Shown here piece after piece: positions 53,868-64,000 of a stretch of 64,000 nucleotides of DNA. The stretch comes from Pedobacter sp. (GTDB lineage: Bacteria; Bacteroidota; Bacteroidia; Sphingobacteriales; Sphingobacteriaceae): contig JAVHXV010000003.1 of NCBI GenBank assembly GCA_031119475.1, positions 62,001 through 126,000 on the forward strand, in the 5' to 3' direction. The notes under the pieces are model-generated. The model saw only the letters and a list, made by a program, of their open reading frames with translations, was not told the DNA's origin and did not search any database. A program made the position numbers and the translations under genes. The stretch's first letter is position 1, and the number at the start of each line of letters is the position of its first letter.

Positions 53868-55058
53868 ATGGAGATCGACTTAGCAACAAAACAACAATTG
53901 ACAGCGCTGCTTGCAGAACCAAATCTGGTAAGCAGTGACGATGCAAGCCTGTTGGCCAAGCTTACAGCCCAATATCCATACTACCAGCCCCTGCACTTGC
54001 TTTTGGCCAAGGCACAACTGCTTGCCGGCAATACGGAGCATTTGGCAACAGCAGCGCTATATCATGGGGGCAACATGGCGTATAAAGTGATCCATGCGCC
54101 CGAAAAGTTAAATACCAGATCACTGCACATTGTAGGCCAGGCTGAAATAATTGATGATCAAGAAGAAAGTCCAATTATCCGTGACCAAAGTCCGATCACA
54201 GACGAACAGGAAATTTTTGATGAGATTGCAGAAATACCTTTACCTGCAAAAGAAGATTTCACTGATGAACAGGAAATCTATGATGAAATATCAGAATTGA
54301 TTCCTATTGATGTGCCCTTGGCTGAAATGCCTGAAGAAGAGGTGTATGAAGAAATTGCCGAAATTAGCCCAAATCAAGAATTAGCGCAACAGGAAACAGA
54401 CACAACGAGCGCTGCTCCGAACCATGAGGAGATTTCTGCAGATGAGCTCGCACTCGAAAATATCGTCGCTACTGATTTCTTTGCCTTCGAAAAAAGCTTT
54501 ACTACAGAATTAAATACAGCACCGAACATCCCCCAACCTGAAGAATATGATCAGGACGCCGAAGCCCAAACCGTAAGCAAATACAACGATGACAAGCTTC
54601 CCTATACTTTTTTATGGTGGCTGGCAAAGACCAGGAAAGAGCACGAACAGATTTTCCAGCCCTATGTAACCCCTAAAAGCAATCCTGAACAGGCACCTGG
54701 AGAACTGCAGCAACAGTATGTGGAGCACATTTTCCATTTGCAGACCCCTTTTGGGATGGATGAAAAGTCTCAAGCCGTTCAAGCAGTTGCACACAAGAGT
54801 GATGAGATCATCGAAAATTTCATCAAAAATGAACCGCAGATCAGGATTCCTAAAGCTGATCAGCTCAACAACGAAAATAAGGCCAAGCAAAGCGCAGAAG
54901 ATCACCATGACCTGGTATCAGAGACGCTTGCTTCAATTTACATCGAACAGATGCTTTACCACAAGGCCATAGAGACTTATCAAAAATTAAGTTTGAAGTT
55001 TCCAGAAAAAAGCCGTTACTTTGCCGACCTTATTCAATCTTTAGAAAAGAAAATTTAA
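53868..55058 (+). CDS. Hypothetical protein with acidic repeats and a TPR-like C-terminus
   Basis: The 396-residue protein starts with a helical segment (LTALLAEPNLVSSDDASLLAKLTAQYPYYQPLHLLLAKAQLL). The middle is acidic, with repeated DEQEI(F/Y)DEI and EEIAEI blocks (about 115-165). The C-terminus, SETLASIYIEQMLYHKAIETYQKLSLKFPEKSRYFADLI, looks like one TPR unit. No signal peptide is seen, so it is probably cytoplasmic. It lies between lptE and secG in a conserved operon, so a role near envelope biogenesis is possible but unproven. Confidence 0.75.
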   Translation: MEIDLATKQQLTALLAEPNLVSSDDASLLAKLTAQYPYYQPLHLLLAKAQLLAGNTEHLATAALYHGGNMAYKVIHAPEKLNTRSLHIVGQAEIIDDQEESPIIRDQSPITDEQEIFDEIAEIPLPAKEDFTDEQEIYDEISELIPIDVPLAEMPEEEVYEEIAEISPNQELAQQETDTTSAAPNHEEISADELALENIVATDFFAFEKSFTTELNTAPNIPQPEEYDQDAEAQTVSKYNDDKLPYTFLWWLAKTRKEHEQIFQPYVTPKSNPEQAPGELQQQYVEHIFHLQTPFGMDEKSQAVQAVAHKSDEIIENFIKNEPQIRIPKADQLNNENKAKQSAEDHHDLVSETLASIYIEQMLYHKAIETYQKLSLKFPEKSRYFADLIQSLEKKI

Positions 55059-55071
55059 CAAGACATATACA

Positions 55072-55434
55072 ATGGTAGTTTTTTTAGTCATTTTATTAAT
55101 TATTTTTTGCGTAGCGTTGGGATTATTTGTGTTGATACAAAATCCTAAGGGCGGTGGCCTGGCTACTGGTGGTGCTGGCAGCAATATGTTCGGTGTACAG
55201 CGCACAGGCGATGTGTTGGAAAAAGGCACCTGGGTATTATTGGCCCTGATTGTTGTAGGCTCATTGGCACTCACAACAGTGGGAAAATCTAGCAATGGAC
55301 AGATGAGTGGCGGTACTTCTAAAATCGACCAGATGGTTGACAAAACACCAGCTGCATCTCCACTGGGCGTACCTTCTGGCCAACAACAACCTGCACAGAC
55401 AGCTCCTGCGGCCAAAGACACCACAAAGAAATAA
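55072..55434 (+). CDS. secG: Preprotein translocase subunit SecG
   Basis: The 120-residue SecG has two transmembrane helices (about 1-22 and 52-69), separated by the conserved QNPKGGGLATGGAGSNMFGVQRT loop. A flexible Pro/Gln/Ala-rich tail ends it. SecG is the third subunit of the SecYEG channel. The gene starts 13 bp after the previous stop codon and ends at a terminator. Confidence 0.93.
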   Translation: MVVFLVILLIIFCVALGLFVLIQNPKGGGLATGGAGSNMFGVQRTGDVLEKGTWVLLALIVVGSLALTTVGKSSNGQMSGGTSKIDQMVDKTPAASPLGVPSGQQQPAQTAPAAKDTTKK

Positions 55435-55450
55435 TTCCATTTGGAACATG

Positions 55451-55487
55451 AAAAAAACTCCTAAGCTGACTTAGGAGTTTTTTTTTT
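55451..55487 (+). terminator. Rho-independent terminator of the secG operon
   Basis: AAACTCCTAAG pairs with CTTAGGAGTTT around loop CTGA, and a long T run follows. Confidence 0.9.
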
Positions 55488-55549
55488 AGATAAAAATTTT
55501 ACCCATATTGAATACGAAGTCTTAAAAATCGTATATAAATATTTTTTCC

Positions 55550-55635
55550 TGTCAGACTGGCACGCTTAACTTAAGCTTAAAATCCTTAAACTGACATTAG
55601 GTGCAAATTTGACAAGTTTGTGCCATTGGCACAAA
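55550..55635. promoter_or_regulatory. Two dyads upstream of groES, candidate heat-shock operators
   Basis: The first is TGTCA-GAC-TGGCA (55550-55562), one mismatch from perfect symmetry. The second is TTTGTGCCA-T-TGGCACAAA (55617-55635), perfectly symmetric with nine-base arms. Both are built on TGCCA/TGGCA. They lie 73-158 bp before groES. No CIRCE element (TTAGCACTC-N9-GAGTGCTAA) is present, so regulation is not HrcA-type. Confidence 0.5.
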
Positions 55636-55707
55636 AACTGATACGTAAAGGTCGCCGTACTTAGTACGTATTCAATTAATTATAAAAACTAAAAATAAAA
55701 GTATCTT

Positions 55708-56001
55708 ATGGCTTTAAACTTTAAACCTAATGCAGACAGAGTAGTTGTCGAAGCTGCTGCTGCAGAAGAAAAAACAGCTTCAGGTATCTATATCCCTGAT
55801 ACCGCTAAAGAAAAACCGCAACAAGGCGTTGTTGTTGCAGTCGGACCGGGCAAATATGCCGACCAAACAGGCAGCCTTATTCCTTTAAGCGTTAAAGTGG
55901 GCGATCAGGTTTTGTATAGCAAATATGGTGGTACCGAAGTAACCATTGAAGGTAAGGAGTATCTGATTATGAGAGACTCTGATATTTTAGGGACTTTATA
56001 A
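55708..56001 (+). CDS. groS: Co-chaperonin GroES
   Basis: The 97-residue protein forms the heptameric lid of the GroEL cavity. Hallmarks are [30 protein letters not shown] (mobile loop), [24 protein letters not shown] and a C-terminal [11 protein letters not shown]. It is the first gene of the groESL operon, 100 bp before groEL. Confidence 0.97.
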   Translation: MALNFKPNADRVVVEAAAAEEKTASGIYIPDTAKEKPQQGVVVAVGPGKYADQTGSLIPLSVKVGDQVLYSKYGGTEVTIEGKEYLIMRDSDILGTL

Positions 56002-56083
56002 TAAAATTTAACCGTTGCAACATAAATGTTGTAATGATAGAAATCAATATTTGGAGAGTTAGACTTAGACTTTTCGACCTTAA

Positions 56084-57742
<1,659 letters not shown>

Positions 57743-57821
57743 TTTAAGGAGAAAGCGTAGGCGGAAAGCGTAGCGTGTTAGGCATCATGCCATACATGTA
57801 ATCACGCCAAATGTCCAATAT

Positions 57822-57856
57822 AAAATCCCTCATAGTAAACCTATGGGGGATTTTTT
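57822..57856 (+). terminator. Terminator of groESL
   Basis: AAAATCCCTCATAG pairs with CTATGGGGGATTTT around loop TAAAC, with one G-T pair, and is followed by more T. Confidence 0.8.
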
Positions 57857-57927
57857 TCGTATAAGGAATTAGATTGTAACTTAATTGATATTTAATTATC
57901 TTTACGTTCCCTAGTTGAATTGTTATT

Positions 57928-60900
57928 GTGAAATTTTTACGTGCGCTTTTATTGGCAATCTTATGCTCTTTTGCTTTATCGGCATCTGCACAGCTCGCCA
58001 TTAACGCCTTCGATCCAGGTCCATATACACCGGGAAGCACAATAGCCGTTAAATTTGAAATAGATCCCGCAACCTGTATCCCGAGGGTAAACACTTTTAC
58101 CATGTATTTATCTGATGCAGCGGGAAATTTTAGCGCAACTCCAACTGAAATTGGTCGTTATACGGGTTTTTATAGCACTTATGTAAATGGTATCATCCCA
58201 GCTGGCACGCCAACAGGCAATAATTATAGGATCAGGATCGTAGCGAGCTCCAATGGACTGACCACTACGACAGGGGCATTTACCATTAATGCTGCGTTGC
58301 CCACGGTAACGGCAAGCATCATCAGTAGTAAGTCCATATCCAATGCTGCTGCCAATGCCAACAACATGCAGACCTTTGGTTTTTGTGCGCCCACCACAGG
58401 ATCGGCTGCAGATATCACGCTCGCCAATGGCTCAAGTGCCGCGGCTTCGGCAACATTTACCAATGAAATAGATGGCACAACAAATACAGTTACCATTGAT
58501 CCACAGATTACTTATCGTCCGGATGTGGGCCATTATACCATGTTCGTTAAGGTAACCATGCCGAATGGAACTGTGGCCACCAAGGCCTACTTCATCATTA
58601 ACAGCACAACGGTAACCTCATTGAACACCTCTGGGGCCAATACCGTCTGTTTACCTGGCGGAAATCTTTCTTATGCGATTTCTCCAGCCGCTTACGAAAG
58701 AAATTTTCCTGGCAACACCTATAGCGTAAACTGGGGCGATAACACTACCAATACCTATACGCACTGTGAGCTGATGCTGAACGGGGCGATCTCACATACC
58801 TATACCACATCATCCTGCGGGCAGACCAACGTTAACGGTAGCGTAACCACTTACAATGCTTTTGGTATCAACCTGCAGACCATCAACCCTTTCTGTGGAA
58901 ACGTTGGAACGCCGATTTCTACGACCGCCAAAGTAGTAAACTCTACAGAAAACCGCTTCAATGGTCCTTTGCTTGGTTGTTCAAATGCTGATGTCACTTT
59001 TGTAAACCAATCGCTCCTTGGTGACGATCCCAACAATACTGGCCCAACCTGTTTGCCAGACAATGCTACTTTTAACTGGTATGTTGATGGAGTGTTGAAA
59101 CTCGCCGGAGTGCCTATAACCACCGATTTTGTATACAGGTTTACCAGCGGGAACCATACGGTTACACTGGAATCAACGAGTACCAATGGATGTACTACAC
59201 CTAATGTTACACGGAACATTTGTGTACAGAACCCACCAGTACCGGCTTTCAACTTTACGCCAAGTAATACCTGTGGACCAGTTGTTTTAACACCAAATAA
59301 CACTTCAACCATTGACAATGTATGTAATGCCAACAATGTATATACCTGGAACGTATCTCCAGCGGTAAATTTTGTTGGAGGAACAGATTCCCATAGCGCG
59401 GCACCACAATTTGACTTCAGCACACCTGGCGTTTATACCATTAGCCTATCGGTGAGCACCGCAACCTGTGGCGTGGTTACTTCTGCTCCGCAGGAAGTGA
59501 TCATCAACTCCAATCCGGTAGCTATCCTTTCAAACGATACCGATATCTGCAACCTGGGCACTTACGATTTTACGCCAACTGGTCCTCCAGTAACAAGAAC
59601 CCTTGTATCTGGCACGGCAGCCGATCAGCCCAACACCTATACCTGGACCGTTACACCAAATACTTTTGCTTTCGCCAACGGGACCGACCTGCATACCAAA
59701 TACCCTTCCATTACTTTTAATGACTACGTTACCTACACCGTTACCCTAACGCATACCAACTCGTGTGGTACCACTGTTGCCACACAGCACATTACCTTTA
59801 AGCCTGCCCCTGCAGTATATGCAGGCCCAGATATTCCGATGTGCTACAATGACCCTACGGTAACCTTGGCCGGAACCATTACCGGCGCGTCGACAGGAAA
59901 TACCTGGGTTGGCGGAAATGGTACTTTTGCCCCTGATCGCAATACATTGAATGCCGTATATACGCCAACTGCGGCTGAACGTCTTGCCGGGCAGGTTACG
60001 CTCACCTTACGGGTAACTACCTCCTTGCCTTCACCTTGTAACGTCATAGAAGACGAAGTAAACATCAACATTACCCAAAACGTTACGGTAAATAGTTCGA
60101 ATACAAAATCAATCTGTACTGGCGCAAACGTAAACTATACCCCTACTTCAGCAACTGCAGGCGTCACCTTTTCATGGACGGCTACAGGAAGTGCAAACGC
60201 AGGTGGATATGCCGCTGGAAATGGGACCACGATCTCAGATATCTTGACCAATAGCGATCCAAATGCCAATGCAACGGTAACCTATACCATTACACCATCA
60301 ATTAATGGTTGTGCCGGAACACCATTTACGCTTACGGTAACGGTAACCCCCAATCCAATTGTTACGCCGGTTACACCGGTTACCCTATGTAGCGGACAAA
60401 GCACTAACATCAACCTGGCCTCGAATTTAGCTGGCACAACTTATGTATGGACCAGTGTAGCTTCTGCAGGTATTACGGGAAATACCAATGGTAATGGCGC
60501 TACCATTGTTAATCAACTTTCCAATTCTGGCACAACAGCAGGCACAGTAACTTATACCGTAACACCTACTTCTGCCAATGGATGTCCGGGCAATCCCGAG
60601 CAGATCATTGTCAATGTAGACCCTGCACCTACCGCATCTTTCGCTGGGCCAAATGAATCGATCTGCGATATCTCCACCTATACATTGAGGGGAAACAATC
60701 CCAGCATTGGCACAGGGCTATGGACCCAAATATCTGGCCCGACAACCGTTGTTTTCGCCAACGACACGCAGAACAATTCGCTGGTAAGCAACTTGCAGAC
60801 AGGCGGCACCTATGTTTTCAGGTGGACGATAACAGGGGCAGCCAGTTGCGCACCTTCATCGTCTGATGTGACGATTACCGTTAATCCACAATCTGTGGGC

Positions 60901-63900
60901 GGCACCTCGGCAGGAGCTACGACAGTGTGTGCCGGAACCAATACAGGACAGATTACCTTAAGTGGCCAAACAGGCAGTGTGATCCGATGGGAAAGCTCAA
61001 CCGACGGCCTGACCTGGTCTCCAATTAATGAAACCAATACTACATTAACATTCAACGACCTCCTTGTCACCACCCAATTTAGGGCTGTGGTACAGAGTGG
61101 TGTGTGTACCAGTGCGAATTCTACTGCTACAACAGTTACCGTAAACCAACCGGTTACAACGGCCAATGCGGGTCAGCCCCAAGTGCTCTGCAACGTGACA
61201 ACGACCACATTAAATGGTAACAACCCTAATCCGAATACAGGGACATGGACAGTCGTTTCCCCACCTACTCCCAATGTAACATTTGTTGATCCCAGCCTAC
61301 CCAATGCAACCGTGAATGGGCTTGTGGCCGGAAACACCTATACTTTCCGCTGGACAATCAGTGGATCAGCTTCTTGTCCGCCCAGCACAAGTGATGTCAC
61401 TGTAACCATAGAACTTCCTTCTGATGGTGGAACAGCCAATGGAAGTGCGACGGTTTGTGCGGGCAACAATGGCGGAAACATTACTTTAAGTGGCCAAGTG
61501 GGCAACATCATCAGATGGGAAAGCTCAACCGATGGGTTCAATACGGTAACTACCATCGCTGCCACCACCACCAGCATTCCTTATGCCAACCTAAATACGA
61601 CCACCCAATATAGGGCTGTTGTCCAAAATGGCACCTGTGGGGCGGCAAATTCTGCCGTTGCCACCATCTCCGTAAACCAGCAGGCTGTTGCCGCAAATGC
61701 AGGCCTTGATCAGGAACTGTGCAACCAGACCACAACAACCCTCAATGGAAATTCACCTGGCATTAATACTGGTCTTTGGACCATCATTTCAGGTCCTGCC
61801 GGTGCAACGATAGACCAGCCAGCACAATATAATTCGCCCGTTTCGGGATTAGTGCCCGGAACATATATTTTCAGGTGGACCGTATCCGGACAGGCACCTT
61901 GTGGAGCAACATCTGACGATGTGACGATCGTAAACTTAGCGCCTATCCAAAATAACACGATCAATACACCGATAACGACCAACTGTACCGGACAGACCAT
62001 TACGCTTACCGGTGCGCAACCAACAGGTGGAAGCAATGTTTATACTTTTAGTTGGGAAAGCAGCCCGACCGGAAACGCACCATGGACGACCATCAATGGA
62101 CAGACCGCAAGAGACCTGACAATCGTTGTCAACAACACAATGTCCTATCGCCGGGTGGTCAATAGTGGCGCATGCTCAACCATCAGCAACGTCTTGACCA
62201 TTACCGCCCTTCCACCTATTGCATCCAATAGCATTGCTACGGATCAGGTCATCTGCGCCGGAACAAATCCATTACCGATCGTAGGTTCGCAGCCAACAGG
62301 CGGAGACGGAGCCAACTATACCTATGGTTGGGAAAGCAGTCCTGATGGCCTGACCAACTGGAGCTTTGTTCCAGGGGCAACAGGCAGGGACATCGCGCCG
62401 ACCGGTCTTGCACAAACCACCTATTTTAGACGGCTGGTTAGCAGTGCCGCCTGTACAGGTGCCCAACAGAGCGTGAGCAATGTGGTAAAGATAACGGTCA
62501 ATCCTAATGCCAGGGCTGAATTTACCTGGACCAATGATATTGGCTGCGTAAACTTTGTGATCGACCAGAATAATGTTAAGGCAGTTCCATATGCAGACCG
62601 CAACGATGTCTATACCTGGTATGTAGATGGCGTGCAGATTGGGCAGGGCATCACCTTCCCCGGCTATACGATCTCTACCTATAACACAGAAATCGAGATT
62701 AAACTGGTGGTAACGAGTAGCCTCAACTGTGATCCGAGCGAAATTTCACATCGTTTTAAAACCTATCCGAATATCGCTGCAGGATTTACGCAAGACCGGA
62801 ATGCAGGTTGCGGACCGCTTGATGTGACCTTTACCAATACAACTGCCGCAGCAGCTACCAATGTATACGAATGGAGCATTGACGGTGTAGTGGTCAGCAA
62901 TGCGCGGGACTTGGGGACAAGAACTTTTGCGCCAACCAACCAGGGCATTGATCGCACCTATAATATCTTATTGAGGGTAACTTCAGATTGTGGCGTAACC
63001 AGTGTTGCAAGCACTGTAGTCGTTAATTCTACGCCTATCCCTGCAATTTCTGCTGTTAAGGACAATGGCTGTTCAGATTTTCATGCCGAATTTATCAATA
63101 CAACGCCCGGCAAGGCTACCAACACCTACATCGTTGATTTTGGTGATGGATCTGCGCCTGTAGCCTACAATTGGGGCGATGCCATTACACACACGTACAC
63201 CACGACCACAGTTAGGGATTTCCCGGTAACCATAACGGCAACCAATAGCTGTGGATCGGTGACGAGCCAGCCCATCTATGTCCGTGTGTCGCCAAATGAC
63301 ATTGTCCCCATATTTTTTGCGCCACCAGCACAACAGACCGTTTGCGCGGGCACAGAAGTTACTTTCCAAAATAATTCGGCAGGAGCAAGCAGGTTTACCT
63401 ATGACTTTAAAGATGGGTCGCCAATCGTGGCCAGTCCTTCTGGCCTTCCCGAAACCATCCATCGTATATTTAACCAGCCTGGTACTTATGATGTGACCAT
63501 GACGGCCTATAATGATTGTGCTACGCCGAGGTCGGCCGTACAGCGCATTGTCGTGCTGGCCAGGCCACAGGCCATTTTTAGTGCCGATGTCAATACCGGA
63601 TGCACTGGTCTCGCCGTACAATTTACACAGGCCAGTACAGATGCCATCCGATATGATTGGAATTTTGGCGATGGTACCAACCCGTCAACAGAGGAAAACC
63701 CAGAGCACGTATTTAATGTGCCCCCGGGAACCTATACCGTAACGCTTACTGTTACCAACCAGTTGCAATGTAGCCATACCACTACACACACAATTACCAT
63801 TGTAGGACCGCCGACAGCCGATTTTGCTCCATCGCCTGCCGCCACCATCAGCATACCAGATTATACTTTCAGGTTTACCAATCTCAGCACAAATGGGGCA

Positions 63901-64000
63901 GAAACCTATAAATGGAGCTTTGGCGATGGTGATTTTTCAACCCAAAAAGACCCGGTCCATACCTATCCAGATACTGGCCAATTTAAGGTAGAGCTCATCG
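57928..64000 (+). CDS. Giant secreted PKD/Ig-like repeat protein (partial, at least 2024 residues)
   Basis: The frame opens with GTG 57928 and a clear signal peptide (MKFLRALLLAILCSFALSASAQ), and stays open to the right edge. PKD-like motifs appear repeatedly, for example NWGDNTTNTYTH, VDFGDGSAPV, FDFKDGSPIV-like, NFGDGTNPSTEENPEHVF and FGDGDFSTQKDPVHTYPDTGQF. Several Ig-like modules contain the paired cysteines of SprB- and PKD-like gliding and adhesion proteins. The protein is probably exported by the type IX system, whose C-terminal signal would lie beyond the window. Likely roles are surface adhesion or gliding. No catalytic domain is seen so far. Confidence 0.88.
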   Translation, partial: MKFLRALLLAILCSFALSASAQLAINAFDPGPYTPGSTIAVKFEIDPATCIPRVNTFTMYLSDAAGNFSATPTEIGRYTGFYSTYVNGIIPAGTPTGNNYRIRIVASSNGLTTTTGAFTINAALPTVTASIISSKSISNAAANANNMQTFGFCAPTTGSAADITLANGSSAAASATFTNEIDGTTNTVTIDPQITYRPDVGHYTMFVKVTMPNGTVATKAYFIINSTTVTSLNTSGANTVCLPGGNLSYAISPAAYERNFPGNTYSVNWGDNTTNTYTHCELMLNGAISHTYTTSSCGQTNVNGSVTTYNAFGINLQTINPFCGNVGTPISTTAKVVNSTENRFNGPLLGCSNADVTFVNQSLLGDDPNNTGPTCLPDNATFNWYVDGVLKLAGVPITTDFVYRFTSGNHTVTLESTSTNGCTTPNVTRNICVQNPPVPAFNFTPSNTCGPVVLTPNNTSTIDNVCNANNVYTWNVSPAVNFVGGTDSHSAAPQFDFSTPGVYTISLSVSTATCGVVTSAPQEVIINSNPVAILSNDTDICNLGTYDFTPTGPPVTRTLVSGTAADQPNTYTWTVTPNTFAFANGTDLHTKYPSITFNDYVTYTVTLTHTNSCGTTVATQHITFKPAPAVYAGPDIPMCYNDPTVTLAGTITGASTGNTWVGGNGTFAPDRNTLNAVYTPTAAERLAGQVTLTLRVTTSLPSPCNVIEDEVNINITQNVTVNSSNTKSICTGANVNYTPTSATAGVTFSWTATGSANAGGYAAGNGTTISDILTNSDPNANATVTYTITPSINGCAGTPFTLTVTVTPNPIVTPVTPVTLCSGQSTNINLASNLAGTTYVWTSVASAGITGNTNGNGATIVNQLSNSGTTAGTVTYTVTPTSANGCPGNPEQIIVNVDPAPTASFAGPNESICDISTYTLRGNNPSIGTGLWTQISGPTTVVFANDTQNNSLVSNLQTGGTYVFRWTITGAASCAPSSSDVTITVNPQSVGGTSAGATTVCAGTNTGQITLSGQTGSVIRWESSTDGLTWSPINETNTTLTFNDLLVTTQFRAVVQSGVCTSANSTATTVTVNQPVTTANAGQPQVLCNVTTTTLNGNNPNPNTGTWTVVSPPTPNVTFVDPSLPNATVNGLVAGNTYTFRWTISGSASCPPSTSDVTVTIELPSDGGTANGSATVCAGNNGGNITLSGQVGNIIRWESSTDGFNTVTTIAATTTSIPYANLNTTTQYRAVVQNGTCGAANSAVATISVNQQAVAANAGLDQELCNQTTTTLNGNSPGINTGLWTIISGPAGATIDQPAQYNSPVSGLVPGTYIFRWTVSGQAPCGATSDDVTIVNLAPIQNNTINTPITTNCTGQTITLTGAQPTGGSNVYTFSWESSPTGNAPWTTINGQTARDLTIVVNNTMSYRRVVNSGACSTISNVLTITALPPIASNSIATDQVICAGTNPLPIVGSQPTGGDGANYTYGWESSPDGLTNWSFVPGATGRDIAPTGLAQTTYFRRLVSSAACTGAQQSVSNVVKITVNPNARAEFTWTNDIGCVNFVIDQNNVKAVPYADRNDVYTWYVDGVQIGQGITFPGYTISTYNTEIEIKLVVTSSLNCDPSEISHRFKTYPNIAAGFTQDRNAGCGPLDVTFTNTTAAAATNVYEWSIDGVVVSNARDLGTRTFAPTNQGIDRTYNILLRVTSDCGVTSVASTVVVNSTPIPAISAVKDNGCSDFHAEFINTTPGKATNTYIVDFGDGSAPVAYNWGDAITHTYTTTTVRDFPVTITATNSCGSVTSQPIYVRVSPNDIVPIFFAPPAQQTVCAGTEVTFQNNSAGASRFTYDFKDGSPIVASPSGLPETIHRIFNQPGTYDVTMTAYNDCATPRSAVQRIVVLARPQAIFSADVNTGCTGLAVQFTQASTDAIRYDWNFGDGTNPSTEENPEHVFNVPPGTYTVTLTVTNQLQCSHTTTHTITIVGPPTADFAPSPAATISIPDYTFRFTNLSTNGAETYKWSFGDGDFSTQKDPVHTYPDTGQFKVELI
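60898..61950 (+). repeat. Two tandem 528-bp (176-residue) modules inside the giant protein
   Basis: Unit A starts with GGTSAGATTVCAG at 60898 and unit B with GGTANGSATVCAG at 61426, in the same frame. Both contain ITLSGQ, RWESSTDG, TTQ(F/Y)RAVVQ, TTTTLNGN and FRWT(I/V)SG. A half-module related to the second half of the unit precedes them (LRGNNPSIGTG, YVFRWTITG). Confidence 0.75.

Noticed and set aside
55627..55645. Sigma-54 promoter (TTGGCAC...) before groES
   Set aside because: The -12 GC element is absent at the required distance; the motif fits better as part of a symmetric dyad.
57743..57800. Another heptamer array after groEL
   Set aside because: AAGCGTA and GGCGGAA-like words are visible, but the period is too irregular to support.
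58851..59423. Long minus-strand ORFs across 58-63.6 kb
   Set aside because: They are shadows of the giant PKD protein frame, which has a signal peptide and continuous domain motifs.

Overview
The window looks like chromosomal DNA of a Bacteroidota species in the Sphingobacteriaceae, probably Pedobacter or a close relative. The evidence is an alternative complex III operon with a fused cytochrome, DUF3667, DUF4251 and DUF5777 proteins, an operon of a sigma-54-type regulator, lptE and secG, a very long PKD-repeat secreted protein, and short-leader promoters of the TTTG/TAnnTTTG type. No tRNA, rRNA, CRISPR array, prophage or plasmid gene is seen.

Layout. 1-2623: start of an alternative complex III operon (actA, then actB cut by the left edge). 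3054-8891: a deoxyhypusine-synthase-like protein, an Omp85-like barrel, a DUF3667 protein and a penicillin-acylase-family hydrolase. 9052-11860: a BlaI repressor and a BlaR1-like M56 protease fused to a cell-wall amidase, with a predicted double operator. 12033-19963: a methyltransferase, a SirB1-like protein, a lipoprotein, an esterase, prfB with its programmed frameshift, an M20 amidohydrolase and pgi. 20129-23804: a compact operon of an ECF sigma factor, a membrane-anchored barrel-like protein, YceI, DUF5777 and a Rieske lipoprotein. 23959-33120: DUF4251, glutaminyl cyclase, YraN, dnaG, an SGNH hydrolase, a beta-lactamase-like hydrolase, a second M20 enzyme and a SPOR protein. 33867-46573: secA, purD, a TlpA-like thioredoxin, an arginase-like protein, an SDR enzyme, a phosphoserine phosphatase with an ACT domain, a RAYT transposase element, kynA and ilvE. 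46641-57742: two tandem AsmA-like proteins, miaB, the sigma-54-type regulator/lptE/secG operon and groESL. 57928 to the right edge: a PKD/Ig-like repeat protein of at least 2024 residues.

Two repeat systems stand out. (1) A single-domain RAYT transposase (about 43781-44380) lies between two long perfect palindromes. They share a 30-bp core but have different outer arms that still pair. Shorter relatives of the core (ACTTTGACAA and its complement) are scattered through other intergenic regions, and in two places appear to supply the -33 box of a promoter. (2) At least ten intergenic spacers contain degenerate tandem arrays of 7- or 8-bp units. The unit differs from spacer to spacer. In most spacers the array is bipartite, the second half being the reverse complement of the first, so it could fold into one long hairpin. 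Several arrays abut or overlap a start or stop codon. I know of no described element that fits this.
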